Part shown: one piece after another, positions 23,562 to 34,858 of the stretch
Numbering within the stretch: position 1 is the first letter of the stretch
How the letters are laid out: every line of letters begins with the position of its first letter
Notes under the pieces: generated by a model
Seen by the model: the letters and a program-made list of their open reading frames with translations, nothing else
Databases searched by the model: none
What the model was told of the DNA's origin: nothing
From: Liquidambar formosana
Lineage: Eukaryota; Streptophyta; Magnoliopsida; Saxifragales; Altingiaceae
Assembly (NCBI GenBank): GCA_039720395.1
Contig: CM077833.1
Location: 6,959,036-7,023,035 of the forward strand
Length of the DNA: 64,000 nucleotides
Reading direction: 5' to 3'
Program-made: the position numbers and the translations under genes

Positions 23562-23989
23562 ATCTCCCACTTGCACTATAGCCAATCCACCATGTATCTC
23601 ATACCCATATCCTGTCGGTGGTGATCCAACACACTTGGGTTACAGCCTTAGTGAAGGGGTATTCTTTATTCTCTGTTGTATTAAACTTCTATATGTATAT
23701 GTCATCTCTTCCAATGATCTCTCGTTCACTTGGAATCGCCGCTTAAAGTTTGGACTTTTGATGAGACCGTGGATCCTTGTCTTGAGCACTAGCCTTATTG
23801 TTGTCACAAAAACAATAGTAAAGGCTTCTCAATGTTAGGAACCACTCCTAGTTCTGCAATGAACTTACTCATCCAAACATGCAGCAATGAGCTCAAATTT
23901 ACAGCTCCACCATTTAAGGTGAGAACATACCTCGATGTTGATCTCCTATCATCATCGTCAGATTGAAAATCTGAATCCGTTCTACCAAC

Positions 23990-25557
23990 CATTTCAAGTT
24001 TCTTTCTCTATAGGCAAGGGATAGGTCCTTTAGTTCTTCTCAAGAACTTAAGGATAGCCTTGACTACTTCCCAGTGTTCCTCATCTGGGTCTGCCTGATA
24101 TCTGCTCGTAACATTTACAGCAAAACTGATATCTGGTCTTTTAGTTATAGACAACTTGATTCCATGTCTGACAGGAATTAGACCTCCTTTTGGAATCATG
24201 CATTTTGAACTCTTTCAAAATCTTGTCTATGTACTTTGATTGGGAGAGACTTAGCATCCTTTAGATCTATCTCTATAGACCTCTATTCCTAGAATATAGG
24301 ATGCTTCTTCCAAATCTTTTATGAAGAAACTTTGTGAAAAACCAATCTTTCACTTTTGACAACGTCTCTACACTATTCCCTAATAAGTAGAACGTCATTC
24401 ACTTATAGGACCATAAATGTGATCGCACTCCCACTAACCCTTTGTACAATCACGGGTTCTATCTCAACAGGGATAGGGGTTGCATCAATGTTGGTTTGTG
24501 TCTCATTAGACAACTCTTTGAGTTCTATTTTCCTGTTGTTATTGCAAACTTACAAACAAAACACTTTTTGTTCATCAGGATAATAGATATGATATCCTAA
24601 ACTTTCTTTAGGGTAATCCACAAACCTACATTTAAGTTATCTTGATTTCCAATTTGGTTGCATCATGTGTCTCTACACATGTATTACAACCCCATACCTT
24701 AACATTCTTTAAGGCTTAGTGCTTCCCTTTCCATATCTCATATGGGTCTTAAGGGATAGCCTTGGTTTGAACTCTGTTTCACAGGTACGTGGCAATTTTT
24801 AGGGCATATCCTAACAAGGATAATATTAGGTTGTTGTAACTTATCATGGACCGGACTATATCCAATAAGGTCCTCTTCCTCCCTTCTGACACACCATTTA
24901 GTTATGATGTTCTAAGAGGTGTCCATTAGAATAGAATGCCTATTTGAACAAGTTGATCTGAAAGATCACCAGTTAAATATTCGCCTCCTCGATCCAATCG
25001 AAGAGCTTAATACTTTTACTGGTTTGTTTACTTTACTTCATATCTGAATTCTTTGAACCTTTTCAAATGTTTCAGATTTGTACTTCTTTAAGTATATGCA
25101 CCTATACCTTAACATTCTTAAGTAAAGGTTCATAAAGTATGAGAAACTATTTCTCTTGCTCTCTTGGGTTTATTAGCATTCAATTTTAAAGCTATCATGT
25201 TTCATGCAATTCATATTTGCAAGGTAGTTTAGAAGATAAATGCTATAAATTCCAGAAGTAATGAACTCTTCATAAAAACATTTATTAAATCAAACTAAAA
25301 ACACTGTTTAGGCAAAACTGAAATAAAGGTAATGTTTCTAAAAACTTCTGGAATGTCAAGATAGCTTATTAATTCTAAACTACTCCTTCAGGTAGAGTCA
25401 AGCAGCAAGTCCCATAGTTAATACAGCAACACTTTGCTCCATTCTCTACTCGTAGGGATATTCCGCTTCTACTCAGCCTTCTGCTTCCCACTAGATCCTG
25501 CATGGAATTCAAAATTCACATCAGAATTAAGTACCCAAGTGGAAGCAAAACTAACAT
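23990..25557 (-). pseudogene. Copia-3 protease and pol remnants
   Basis: On the minus strand, about 25550-25420 reads ASTWVLNSDVNFEF, where copia proteases have WVLDTGC, so the catalytic Asp motif is gone. About 24900-24580 contains integrase remnants (NGVSERRKRTLLD, SMISYNNL, LLGYALKIATYL, DPYEIWKGKH) with stops. 24199-24008 reads RPDISFAVNVTSRYQADPDEEHWEVVK, split here as RPDISFAVNVTSRY and DPDEEHWEVVKAILKFL, the end of RT/start of RNase H. Only about 2 kb remains between gag and the 3' LTR, so the catalytic part of RT (YxDD) appears deleted. Confidence 0.82.
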
Positions 25558-26430
25558 TTAGTTTAGAGCATGATCCATACCTTCCGAAGGTCGGCTCTTT
25601 AGAGTATCCAGATACTCCCGGCAGTTACGTTTCCAGTGCCCATCCTTGCCGCAGTGAAAACAGGTTCCTTTGGCCTTGTCAGTATTACCTTTCTTGACAC
25701 CTCCCTTTGGCTTCAAGTTCTTCTTCTTTTTCCCTTGGGTACTCTTACCCTTTCCTTTGCCCTTGCCCTTAGGCTTGGGCTTGGCCTTGGAAGTAGAAGC
25801 TCCATCAAATGCGAGCAAAGAACCTTTTCCCTTCTTCATTGTCTCCTCAGTCATCTTGAGCAAATTGTGCAGCTCGGGGAGAGTGGGCTCAAGCTTGTTC
25901 ATATGAAAATTCATTATGAACGGCCCAAATGAATCAGGAAGGGATTACAATATAATGTCTGAACACATATCAGCTTCAATGATCACATCAAGCTTTTCAA
26001 GCTGCTCGATATGGTTGATCATTTTCAAGGTGTGATCAGTCACAGATGAACCCTCATTCATCCTTGCCTTGAATAGATCCTTGACAATATTGTACTTTGC
26101 GGTCCTACTTTGCTCCCCATACAACTCTTGTAAGTGGAGAAAGATGTCGCGAGCACTCTTCATGGACTCATGTTGCTTCTGAAGCTCAGGGCTCATGGAT
26201 GCCATCATATAGCATCTTGCCTTCAAATCGTCGTCCATGCGCTTCTGATAAGCGTCTCTCTCTTGCTGAGTTGCAGTCTCAGCCAGTGCCTCAGGAAGTG
26301 TGCCATCAAGTGTGTAGGTAATCTTTTCGGAAGTTAAAACTATTTTTAAGTTCCTCAGCCAATCAAGGTAATTTGGTCCAGTCAAACGGTTGATGTCCAA
26401 TATTTTGGATAGCGGGTTGAGGTGAGCCAT
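25558..26430 (-). pseudogene. Copia-3 gag, open except for one nonsense codon
   Basis: Gag forms the retrotransposon particle and packages its RNA. The ATG is at 26430-26428. The protein begins MAHLNPLSKILDINRLTGPN, followed by YLDWLRNLKIVL (UBN2/gag-polypeptide type). Near its C-terminus, after a Lys-rich GKGKGKGKS tract, it has an intact CCHC zinc knuckle, CFHCGKDGHWKRNC. The frame is continuous for 290 codons apart from TAA at 25947-25945 (codon 162), where a Gln or similar codon is expected before SLPDSFGPF. A single substitution explains this, so inactivation is recent. The neighbouring protease and pol are far more decayed. Confidence 0.92.
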
Positions 26431-29400
26431 TTCTATGAACTACATATAAAATTAAATAGAGAATTAGATTTTATTTTTAATCCATAATGATCGGGTCTTT
26501 AATCATATGGTACCTCCCACTATTTTATCAAATTCCATACACCCTCTGATGGAAGTTCGGGAATCTCATTCCTAATGGGGATTGGGGTCCCACTGTGACC
26601 TAGAAGCCTCACATGTTAGTTTCTTGACTTCTAACCCACAGTAAGAAGACAACTCTTTGTCTATTGCTTCATAAGCAAGTTCCAATCATTTTGCCTCTAG
26701 GGTACATACTCCTCACATGTTAGTTTCTTGGAATACTTCCCTAGTTAAGTTAAGCCCATCATTCACACAGGTATGTTTCACCAAATATATACCTCACATG
26801 TTAGTTTCTTGGTATATACCAGCTTAGGCACCCCATGATATCTATATATGTGATAGTTTCAAGTAATGTCTTTAATATGGGTAGCTCCTACATGTCTGCA
26901 GCCAGGTACCCACATTAAGGGACGTTAGATGATCCTATAATGATGGAAGGCAATGAAGAATCCATTCCCTAATGTATTCTCCATTTCCAACTTAATATTA
27001 AAATAGAGGGGTTTTAAGGGTCTCATCAAAATAACTAATCTAACATACATCTCATGCATTTAAATAAGAAATATATAACAACATTATATATATGTAATCC
27101 ACTTATCGATATTAGTCCCTATAAGGTGACATATAACGATCTTTGGATTTGGAGCTATCTCTTTTAATCTCATTAAAAGCTCCCACTATGATGATTATGG
27201 ACTTTAAGAGGATTCAATCCAAGCCAATGAATTGAATCCTAGGTCTAAGGTGGGTGTAGGTGATCGTAAAACATTCATTTGAAACATAGCATGCACTCTT
27301 GAAAATCTTCTCCAAGCTTTCAAGTCCTTCAATCTCCTCCATTGGCTTCATGGTCTCCACCATAGGCTTGTTGGGCTCCACCATGCTCCTTTAGGTCCAC
27401 CATGCTCCTTAGTGCGCTCTCGATTACATAACATTTACATAATTTAAAGAAAGGGATACATAAGGGGAATGTGGGGTACATAAGAGAATGATAGAGAGAG
27501 AGAAGAAGGTGGCATGCAAGCCCCAAATAAATAATACATCACCAAAAATTAACAACTCTTGAAAAATTAATACAACCCATTCATAAGACGGCCAATCACA
27601 ATTGGTTTAAGGGGTATAGTCCATAATCATCATCCATCCATAACCATACAATCATATTGCATAATAAAGGAAATAACTGTAAGCAATAAACATATGGGCA
27701 TTCATGGTAACTCTATTGATTGGTTTTCATTAATCTCATTAATGTGTCCTAATCTCATTAGGAAATGCATAATCTCCAAAATTAATTAAGTCTTAACAAT
27801 TAAGACATTTAGTTTCAATTAATCAAATCAATTGAAACATTTAAAGTCCCCTAATTAAACTCTAATATCAAATATTAGAATCTTTTTAATTAAACAAAAC
27901 AATTTTATTTAATTAAAATTTCCAGATTTTTATTTAATCCTAAATTGTGTTTTAAACCATTTAAAACAATATAAAATTAATCATTATTAATTAAATAATC
28001 AATTTCGGAATTAAATAAAATCATTTTATTAATTAATTAGTGCATTAGGGTTTCCTAAAACCCTAAACCCTAAATGCATTAACTCTAAACCCTAAGTGTA
28101 ACCCTAATGCATTAAATGCCTTATGATTGGTCAATTAATGACCAATCATTTAAACCCTAGGTTTATACGGTATTAATGATTAGGATTAGGGTTTAATTAA
28201 TGCCACCTAGGATATTAATTACTCCTAATTAATATGCACTAATTAGGGTTTCTAAAACCCTAAACCTTAAACCTATTAAATGCCAATGATTAATTACTAA
28301 ACCATTAATGATCATGATTGGTCATTAATGACCAATCATTTAACCCTAGGTTAGACACATTAATTACTAGGTTTAGTTATTAATTAATGCATTAATAGAA
28401 TTAGGGTTTAATTAATATGAATTAGGGTTTCCTAAACCCTAAACCTTAGACATCATAAATGCACTTAATTATACCCTAATGATTAATAACCATGATTGGT
28501 CAATTAATGACCAATCATTAAACATTTTAATTAAGGTAATTAATAGTGAATTAGGGTTTTAATTAATGCAATTAATGAATTAGGGTTTCATCATTAATGG
28601 GAATTAGGGTTTCCTAAGAAACCCTAAGGCTGCCGCCACCTACAGTGGGCTGCCATGGCTAGCCAAGGCTGCCATGGCTTGGCCAGGCCATGGGAGGCCA
28701 TGGCCAGCAAAGGGGAATTCAAGCTAGGGTTTGGGCCAAGCCCATGGACACGTGTGGAGTGGCCAAGAGGGCTGTCTTCTTCAAAAACATTAGGGTTTCA
28801 AGAACCCTTGCTGGCACCACCATGGGAGGACCTCCAAGGTCACAAACGTTTCTAAAACTTAATCAATTCGACTCCACCAACAGAACCAGCTTTTGTATCA
28901 TGTCCCTACATGAATTACTAAGCTAATTGAAGTGGTTTGGATGATCAAATCATCCCCAATTGTTCTAAACAATTCAAGAACAGTAGGCTGTCCAGAATTT
29001 GACAGCATACTGTCCCTGATCACAAATTGATTCAAAACCCAGCAAGATGATTAATTCAGGTTACCAAATTATTTTTCCTAGCATCCTACATGTCTTAGGA
29101 AACTAATAAAATTGGTTTCATGCAATTTGGAGTTCCCTAGCTCAAGATATGAACAAAACTCCATTGATGACTTTCTGCAGAAAAACAGCCTGCTGTGTTT
29201 TTCAAGAAATCAAACTTTTTGATTCTTATATGCATCAAGACTCTTATAAAACTTAAAGAAAATCATACATACAATATGTATAATTATCCTATAAAGGATT
29301 TACATCAATTTTACAGAGATATCATATCAGAACAGTAGCAAGAACCATAGGGTTCTAAAACCCAGATTCGAACTCCATGGTGTTCTTCCCAAACTTTTTG

Positions 29401-29938
29401 ATTTGTTTTGATTTCTATGCATCCCTATACTTGAGAAATCACCATAACAACTTTATGTGGATTAATTACAGGCATCTCATGTCTTAATTAAACCAAAACA
29501 AAAACAAAACACAAAAGAGAACAACCTAGGGTTCCAAACCCCAGGTTCGGCCTCCATAGAAGAAACACTGGTTTCTTCTTCTTCTGTATACATCACATGC
29601 TTCTCAAAAATTCCAGAATTAATTTTAGAAGAATATTAGAAGAGGAGAAGAGGGAAAAACAGCCTAGGATTCAAAACCCCAGGTTCGGCCATGAAGAGGA
29701 AACCCTAGTTTCCTCCTTCTTCTTCTCCAAAACTGAAACCTATTCAACTCTTTGAATTTCCAGCAGCCCTAAAACACCTTTTAGAAGAGAGATAGAAGAG
29801 AAATAACCTAGGGTTCATAAACCCCAGGTTCGGCCATGAGAGGGAACCAAGCTTTATGCATGAACAGAATTTTAATTCATTAAACCAATCAATTTACCAT
29901 GAATTACAGCCCACATGCAGTTTGTATTAGGCATAATC
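26431..29938 (-). other. Copia-3 leader (5'UTR), 3.5 kb, repeat-rich and non-coding
   Basis: The segment between PBS and gag has no credible reading frame but four sets of internal repeats. CTCACATGTTAGTTTCTTG occurs three times (26608, 26712, 26793). A ~185-bp palindrome/telobox array lies at 28030-28620, and a GC-rich GCCATGG block at 28625-28860. A ~150-bp block containing CTAGGGTTC...CCCCAGGTTCGGCC recurs near 29341, 29520, 29660 and 29808. Copia leaders are usually far shorter. Confidence 0.75.
28030..28620. repeat. ~185-bp diverged tandem units with CCAAT palindromes and teloboxes
   Basis: The palindrome TGATTGGTCA-(N4-5)-TGACCAATCA occurs three times: at 28124-28148, 28315-28338 (perfect, 24 bp) and 28493-28517. 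The starts are 191 and 178 bp apart. Between them AAACCCTAA or its complement TTAGGGTTT occurs at least ten times on both strands. Each palindrome contains back-to-back ATTGG/CCAAT boxes. Confidence 0.85.
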
Positions 29939-29954
29939 ATGGCTCTGATACCAC
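29939..29954 (-). other. Copia-3 primer-binding site
   Basis: The complement reads TGGTATCAGAGCCATGA, immediately inside the LTR that starts at 29955. It matches the initiator-Met tRNA 3' end. Confidence 0.92.
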
Positions 29955-31621
29955 TGTTGGGAATCAAACTAGAGAGGAAAAATACAAAGGCGGAATTTAA
30001 AATTTTTCCTACGATTCCCAAACCCATGAATCTAAATTATGCTTCATACAAAACAAAAACCCTAACTAGAAGAGGGTAGAATTACTTACAGTTGATTCAA
30101 GTCTTCTCCTTTATGCTCCAAGCTTTGTCTTCTGATTGAGCAGTCCAAGTGCACTGCCTCCAACAGTATCCACACCTAGCTTGAGCAAGATGTCCTTTCC
30201 TTCTTCTTCCTTAGGGTTGCTAGAGGTGGAGAAGAGGGAGAGAAAGAGAGGGAGGGCTGTGAAAATTTCGGCCAGCACTTGGGAGCCTCCAAGAGTGCAT
30301 TAAGTGATGATGTCATCACATCATAAGAGGCTTTAAATAGCCTCCAACTAGGGCCGGCCAAGGGGGGATTCCAAACCCTAATCTAATTTGTGTAATTACT
30401 CTTAATTACACAATTAGCCCACTAGTTTGCATCAAATACAAATTAGCCCCTTAAAGAACTTTTCTTTAATCACTTATACCCTTTCTCTCATAGACAATCA
30501 AGCTCTCTTAGCATGATCAGTGTGTGACCCATTGGGTTCACATCATCAAGTAGTAGGAACAGCACAAATTGTGCACAATGGAACACTTTCCATTAAGGGT
30601 CTAATTGAAACTCCTTTCAATTCCCTAATTGATTATAACTCATTTATATCAATTAGGGCTTCTACTAACCATGAGTAACACCTAGCATATGGCTCATGGT
30701 GTGGTCCTTAATGAGGTGAATAGTCATTTACAAAGAACCCTTCTGTTATAGTTTACAGGTTACAATTCCATCCTTCCATCAACACAATGTCTCCAATTGA
30801 ACTAATAGGACATGGAAGTCTGTCAAGTCCCTAGTTCAATTGCTTTATACTCATTCATTAATATCAACTCAATGATGAACTTATGGAAACTCCTTTCCAT
30901 ATTCATTCTACCATGGGCCCATGGATTTAATGAGTTATATTCAATGAATGCTGTATGAGACATTCACTCTCTTTTTCCTGAGAGTGATGGATTCCTTGTT
31001 GATCACTCACATGCCTTCACACACATAGCAGTAGGGCCAATGAACACCCTTACAGACCCCTGAATAGGATCTGCACTTAGTGTTATCAAACTTCTAAAGC
31101 TACATGTATAAGACAACCATGGTGTCTCAGGTCTAAGGATTACTTGTACCACTATAACAATGAGAAACTGATTGACAGGCAGGTTAAAACTCCATTCAGT
31201 TTATCTCATATCTTTGGTCACATTCAGTGTACCTATTCTTATAATAGGCACCCACTTGTTGGTTGTAGTGTCTCCACACAAATAGCTTGAGACTAGCTAT
31301 CCTCCTATAGAGTCAACCTAACAAGTGCTAGTCCTATGGTTCATTACTGTCCATCATAGTGAACCTTCAACTAGGAATGATTTAGGAGTTTAGTACAGAG
31401 ATATATTTAGAGTCTCAAAATTACAACCCTTTGTAATTTCATATTCTCAACTCTAACTCCATGGACATATTATGTAAATATAAATGATGCATATAAACAT
31501 AATAGAATAAGCCCTTTTATTAAATCAATAATAAATGTGACATATATAAATGAAATCAATTGATTGTTCCTAATCCCTAAACAATCATCTCTATGATTGG
31601 CTCTAGGGCATAATCCTAACA
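29955..31621 (-). repeat. Copia-3 5' LTR
   Basis: Bounded by TGTTGGGAATC and ATCCTAACA. Differs from 21895-23561 at about four positions seen by eye (near both starts, and in the GA-rich tract around 30220-30245). Confidence 0.95.
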
Positions 31622-32678
31622 CATGGTATGGTAAGATAGCAGAGTTCTTAGTCCAAAGTGGATACTTAATGAAACCTGTAAACTCGAGCCTGTTCGTCAA
31701 GACTCAGGAAGGAAAATTAGTAGTAGTGCTAGTATACATGGATGATTTGATCATCACCGGAGAAGATGTAGGAGAGATCCAAAGGACCAGGGCAAACCTG
31801 TCAGTACGGTTCCAAATGAAAGAGCTTGGAGAACTAAAGCACTTTTTTAGACTCGAGGTAGAACGAAGTAAAGAATGCTTATTCTTGTGCCAACAGAAAT
31901 ATGCAAGAGACCTACTACAAAGGTACGGGATGCGCGAGTGTAAGCCAATCTCTACACCCATGGAGGCTAATCTAAAGCTGTGTTCAAAGGAAGGCAAAGA
32001 CTTAGAGGATGCAACTATGTATCGGCAGCTGGTAGGTAGTCTAATCTACCTAACACTTACACGACCTGACATTGCATATGCAGTTAGTATAGCAAGCCGA
32101 TTTATGTAGAAGCCAAAGAAGCCTCATCTAGAAGCAATACGATGAATATTAAGGTATGTAAAGGGTACAATTGACTTTGGCCTCTTATATAAGAAAGGTG
32201 TAGAATGCAAGGTTCTAGGCTACTGCGATGCTGATTATACTGGAGATCATGACACACGTCGATCAACTACGGGGTATGTGTTCAACATTAGAATAGCAGC
32301 AATCTCTTGGTGTAGCAAGAGACAACCAACTGTATCTTTGTCAACCACAAAGGCAGAGTATAGAGCAACAGCAATGGCAGCTTAGGAAAGCACATGGCTA
32401 ATGCGACTAATGGAGGATCTACATTAGCCAATGGATTATGAGGTAGCTTTGCACTGTGATAATCAATCAACAATACGCTTAGCTGAGAATCCAGTATTTC
32501 ATGCAAGGACTAAACATTTGGAAGTACATCATCGCTTTATAAGAAAAAAGGTCCTTCAAGGAGAGATAAAGATGGAAGCGATTGGAACAAACGAGCAAAT
32601 AGCAGATATGTTCACGAAAGGACTCAATGCTATAAAGTTTGAAGAGTTTCGACAACATCTTAGCATGACTACATGAGC
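31622..32678 (+). pseudogene. Copia-2 pol, 3' portion (RT catalytic part and RNase H)
   Basis: Continues the RT frame interrupted at 21894. It reads [15 protein letters not shown], then the catalytic [10 protein letters not shown] (YxDD motif near 31735), [26 protein letters not shown], and the RT/RNase H junction [16 protein letters not shown]. RNase H follows with [49 protein letters not shown] and QIADMFTKGL, ending TGA at 32674-32676. Stops at 32107, near 32144, 32382 and 32427 close the frame. The YMDD catalytic pair is intact. Confidence 0.93.
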
Positions 32679-32701
32679 AGAACTAAAGGAGAAAGTCAGC
32701 G

Positions 32702-33215
32702 TTGAGGGGGAGTATTGAAGATCAACACTGACTATGCTGGATCTAGAAGCTTCTCCATTCTTCTTCTTCTTCTCTTCACCGCCATTCTCGTTCTCCAGAT
32801 CTCTCTCCTTCCCTCTTTATTTCTTCCTCTTCTAGATCTTTCTCCTTCTTTCCCTTCTTTACATTTCTCTTCTTCTCTCTAGATGGTTCTTGTTCTAGGA
32901 GCTTCCAAGCAGCAAGGAACCGACTTACTTGAGTCGGCAACATCAGCTATATAAAGGAGCAAGGATCCCATTTTGGGTGTGCAAGTGAGCAATTTGAGAG
33001 TGCTATCTTAGGTGTTCTTGAGTGTAACATGAGTTGTGTGTCAGTGTGTGAATTCCTAGTGTGTATACCAAGTGTAAAGAAATAGTGTATGTGTGAGGTG
33101 TCCCTTTGTACAATTCTTTTCCTTGTGAGTGGTTGTGAGACTTTTGTGTAAAGTGTATTTTATTCACTTATAAATAAAAGAATTATTTTTCAATTCTGCT
33201 ACGTTATATTCTACA
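32702..33215 (+). repeat. Copia-2 polypurine tract and 3' LTR
   Basis: TTGAGGGGGAGTAT (32702-32715) is the polypurine tract. The LTR proper is 32716-33215, homologous to 18068-18558, with an intact TG start and CA end and a CTATATAAAGG TATA-like motif near 32947. Confidence 0.92.
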
Positions 33216-33382
33216 TATATATGGATAGATTTCATAATTGCATGCTTGATTTCATATTATTGTCTCAATTTTTCCCCTTTCATTTGTTTGTTATTGTTGC
33301 CTAAGAAAACAATGGTCAAATGTGGTTTTCAAAACGTTCGTTTTGTTATCCTGATAAAAATTTCCATTTCTCTTAGGAAACC

Positions 33383-34858
33383 ATGGATTTGAAGAAATTG
33401 ATGAGTGATGAATCTAAAGATAGGATTAGCGCCTTAGCGGATGAACTTCTTGTTTCTATCCTCTCATTGCTTCCCACAAAAGATGCTGTAAGAACCTCCA
33501 TGCTATCACCAAGGTGGAAATCTCTGTGGGCTTCAGTCCCTATTCTTAACTTTAACGACGAAATCAATTCATCTATCTGTCGATTATGAGATGTGTAATA
33601 TGATTCTCCTCAGTCTCATGAGATTTGTGAAAGGGGTAATGTCATTACATGACCCGCCAAAAATTTTGCAATTCCATCTCAAATGCATTGCGCAAATCAA
33701 TTCTTGTCTGTTGGATAGATGGATGTCTGCTGCACTTAAGTGATGTGTTCGAGAGCTTGAAATTGACATTGCATTTCATTCTATCGTACGTTTTCCACCG
33801 ACCTTCCGTAGTTACGATACCTTAGTTATATTAAAGTTGGGAGTCCAACTTCATCTTACATTTCCTTCGTCCGTTTGGTTTCCAAAGTTGAGAATATTAG
33901 ATATATCAGTCTCTGATCCAGTGGATGATTTAACTCAGAAGCTGTTTTGTTGTTGTCCGCTTCTTAAAAGTTTGATTATCCAAGTTTTTCCTGAGAAAGA
34001 AGCGGAGAAGATTTTTAATATTTTGGTACCAACTCTAAGAAGGTTGAGGATATCTTTGATGCTAGATTGTTTTCAAATTTATGAGTACAAGATTGTGGTC
34101 GATGCCCCAATTCTGGAATATCTTACCATTTATGACGAGGTGTTGGCAGACTATTTGATGAGGAACTTGTCTTCTCTTGTGAAAGCATGGATTTATATTG
34201 CAACAGGTTGTGTTGATGACAGAACTACAAATCATGCTAATCGTGTGTACAGTCTTCTCAATGGATTTTCCACCGTTCAGTTCCTATCATTTTCATGGTC
34301 TTTTATAGGGGTGAGTTTGTTCTTTCTGTTCTCTATATTTAGCATAATAACTTAGTCTGCTTGAAGTTTTTCCATTTGATTATATTTTCATCTCTTTTGA
34401 AGCTTCTGGACCTTGCTGATGATCAGAATATACCTATCTATGTTTAATGTCTTAATCCATTTGGAACTTTATCTTCACAATTGTTATGGTTGGAAAGACC
34501 TCCCAAAGTTACTTCGTAGCATGCCAAATTTTAGAGATTTTAATATTAAACAATGTGAGTTATAAGAAATGAACAAATTCAGTTAAATTGTTCTTACCTT
34601 GCAATAGCTAAAATTATATGTTTTCTGCTCTCTAGTTTCATGATGGGGATTTTGAAGATCAGAGCAATTTAATTCCAGAGCAGCAGGTGCCTAGTTGTTT
34701 ATCGTTTCACCTAAAAGAACTCGAAATGAGCTAAAATTGGTGAATTATCTACTGAAGAATGCAAAAGTCCTGAAGAAGACGACTATTCATGGTTGCAGAG
34801 GAATAGACGAATATCCTATTAGAAGTGTTCCTAATTCCCAATGGTTTAAAGAGTTGTG
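33383..34858 (+). pseudogene. F-box/FBD/LRR-type protein gene, broken
   Basis: Plant F-box/FBD proteins are substrate adaptors of SCF ubiquitin ligases. ATG at 33383 opens an F-box: [20 protein letters not shown], then [21 protein letters not shown] frameshift near 33580 closes this frame (stop at 33587). The next frame resumes PPKILQFHLKC and LLDRWMSAALK, with TGA at about 33740 for the Arg expected before CVRELEIDI. LRR-type sequence runs to about 34310 (PSSVWFPKLRILDIS, CCPLLKSLII). A GT donor at 34311 is followed by a second exon piece (LIHLELYLHNCYGWKDLPKL) and an FBD-domain end (VPSCLSFHLKELEM, NYLLKNAKVLKKTTIHG). Upstream TTTCTCTTAG at 33367-33376 looks like the acceptor of a 5'UTR intron. 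Several independent lesions argue for a pseudogene. Confidence 0.87.

Larger units (their letters stand above)
21895..31621 (-). mobile_element. young copia-type retrotransposon (Copia-3) nested in Copia-2
   Basis: LTRs of equal length (1,667 bp) at 21895-23561 and 29955-31621 run from TGYTGGGAATC to CATAATCCTAACA. They differ at about four positions by eye. The flanking duplication CATGG is exact (21890-21894 and 31622-31626). The minus-strand PBS (TGGTATCAGAGCCATGA) is next to the right LTR. The internal order on the minus strand is a 3.5-kb leader, gag (26430-25558), then a shortened and decayed pol. Removing the element and one CATGG joins the Copia-2 RT frame as ARRT-WYGK, confirming the insertion. 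Confidence 0.96.
18068..33215 (+). mobile_element. copia LTR retrotransposon (Copia-2), old, split by Copia-3
   Basis: LTRs at 18068-18558 (491 bp) and 32716-33215 (500 bp) share the AGATCAACACYGACTATGC start region and the GTTATATTCTACA end, and differ at many sites. The 5' copy has TA instead of TG at its first two bases. A PBS follows the 5' LTR and a polypurine tract precedes the 3' LTR. gag-pol order is gag, PR, IN, RT, RNase H, with numerous stops. Copia-3 sits inside the RT. No exact target duplication was found (ATTAT on the left, TATAT on the right). Confidence 0.93.

Noticed and set aside
28040..28460. Interstitial telomere tract
   Set aside because: AAACCCTAA motifs are scattered and on both strands rather than a head-to-tail array, and they lie inside a retrotransposon leader.
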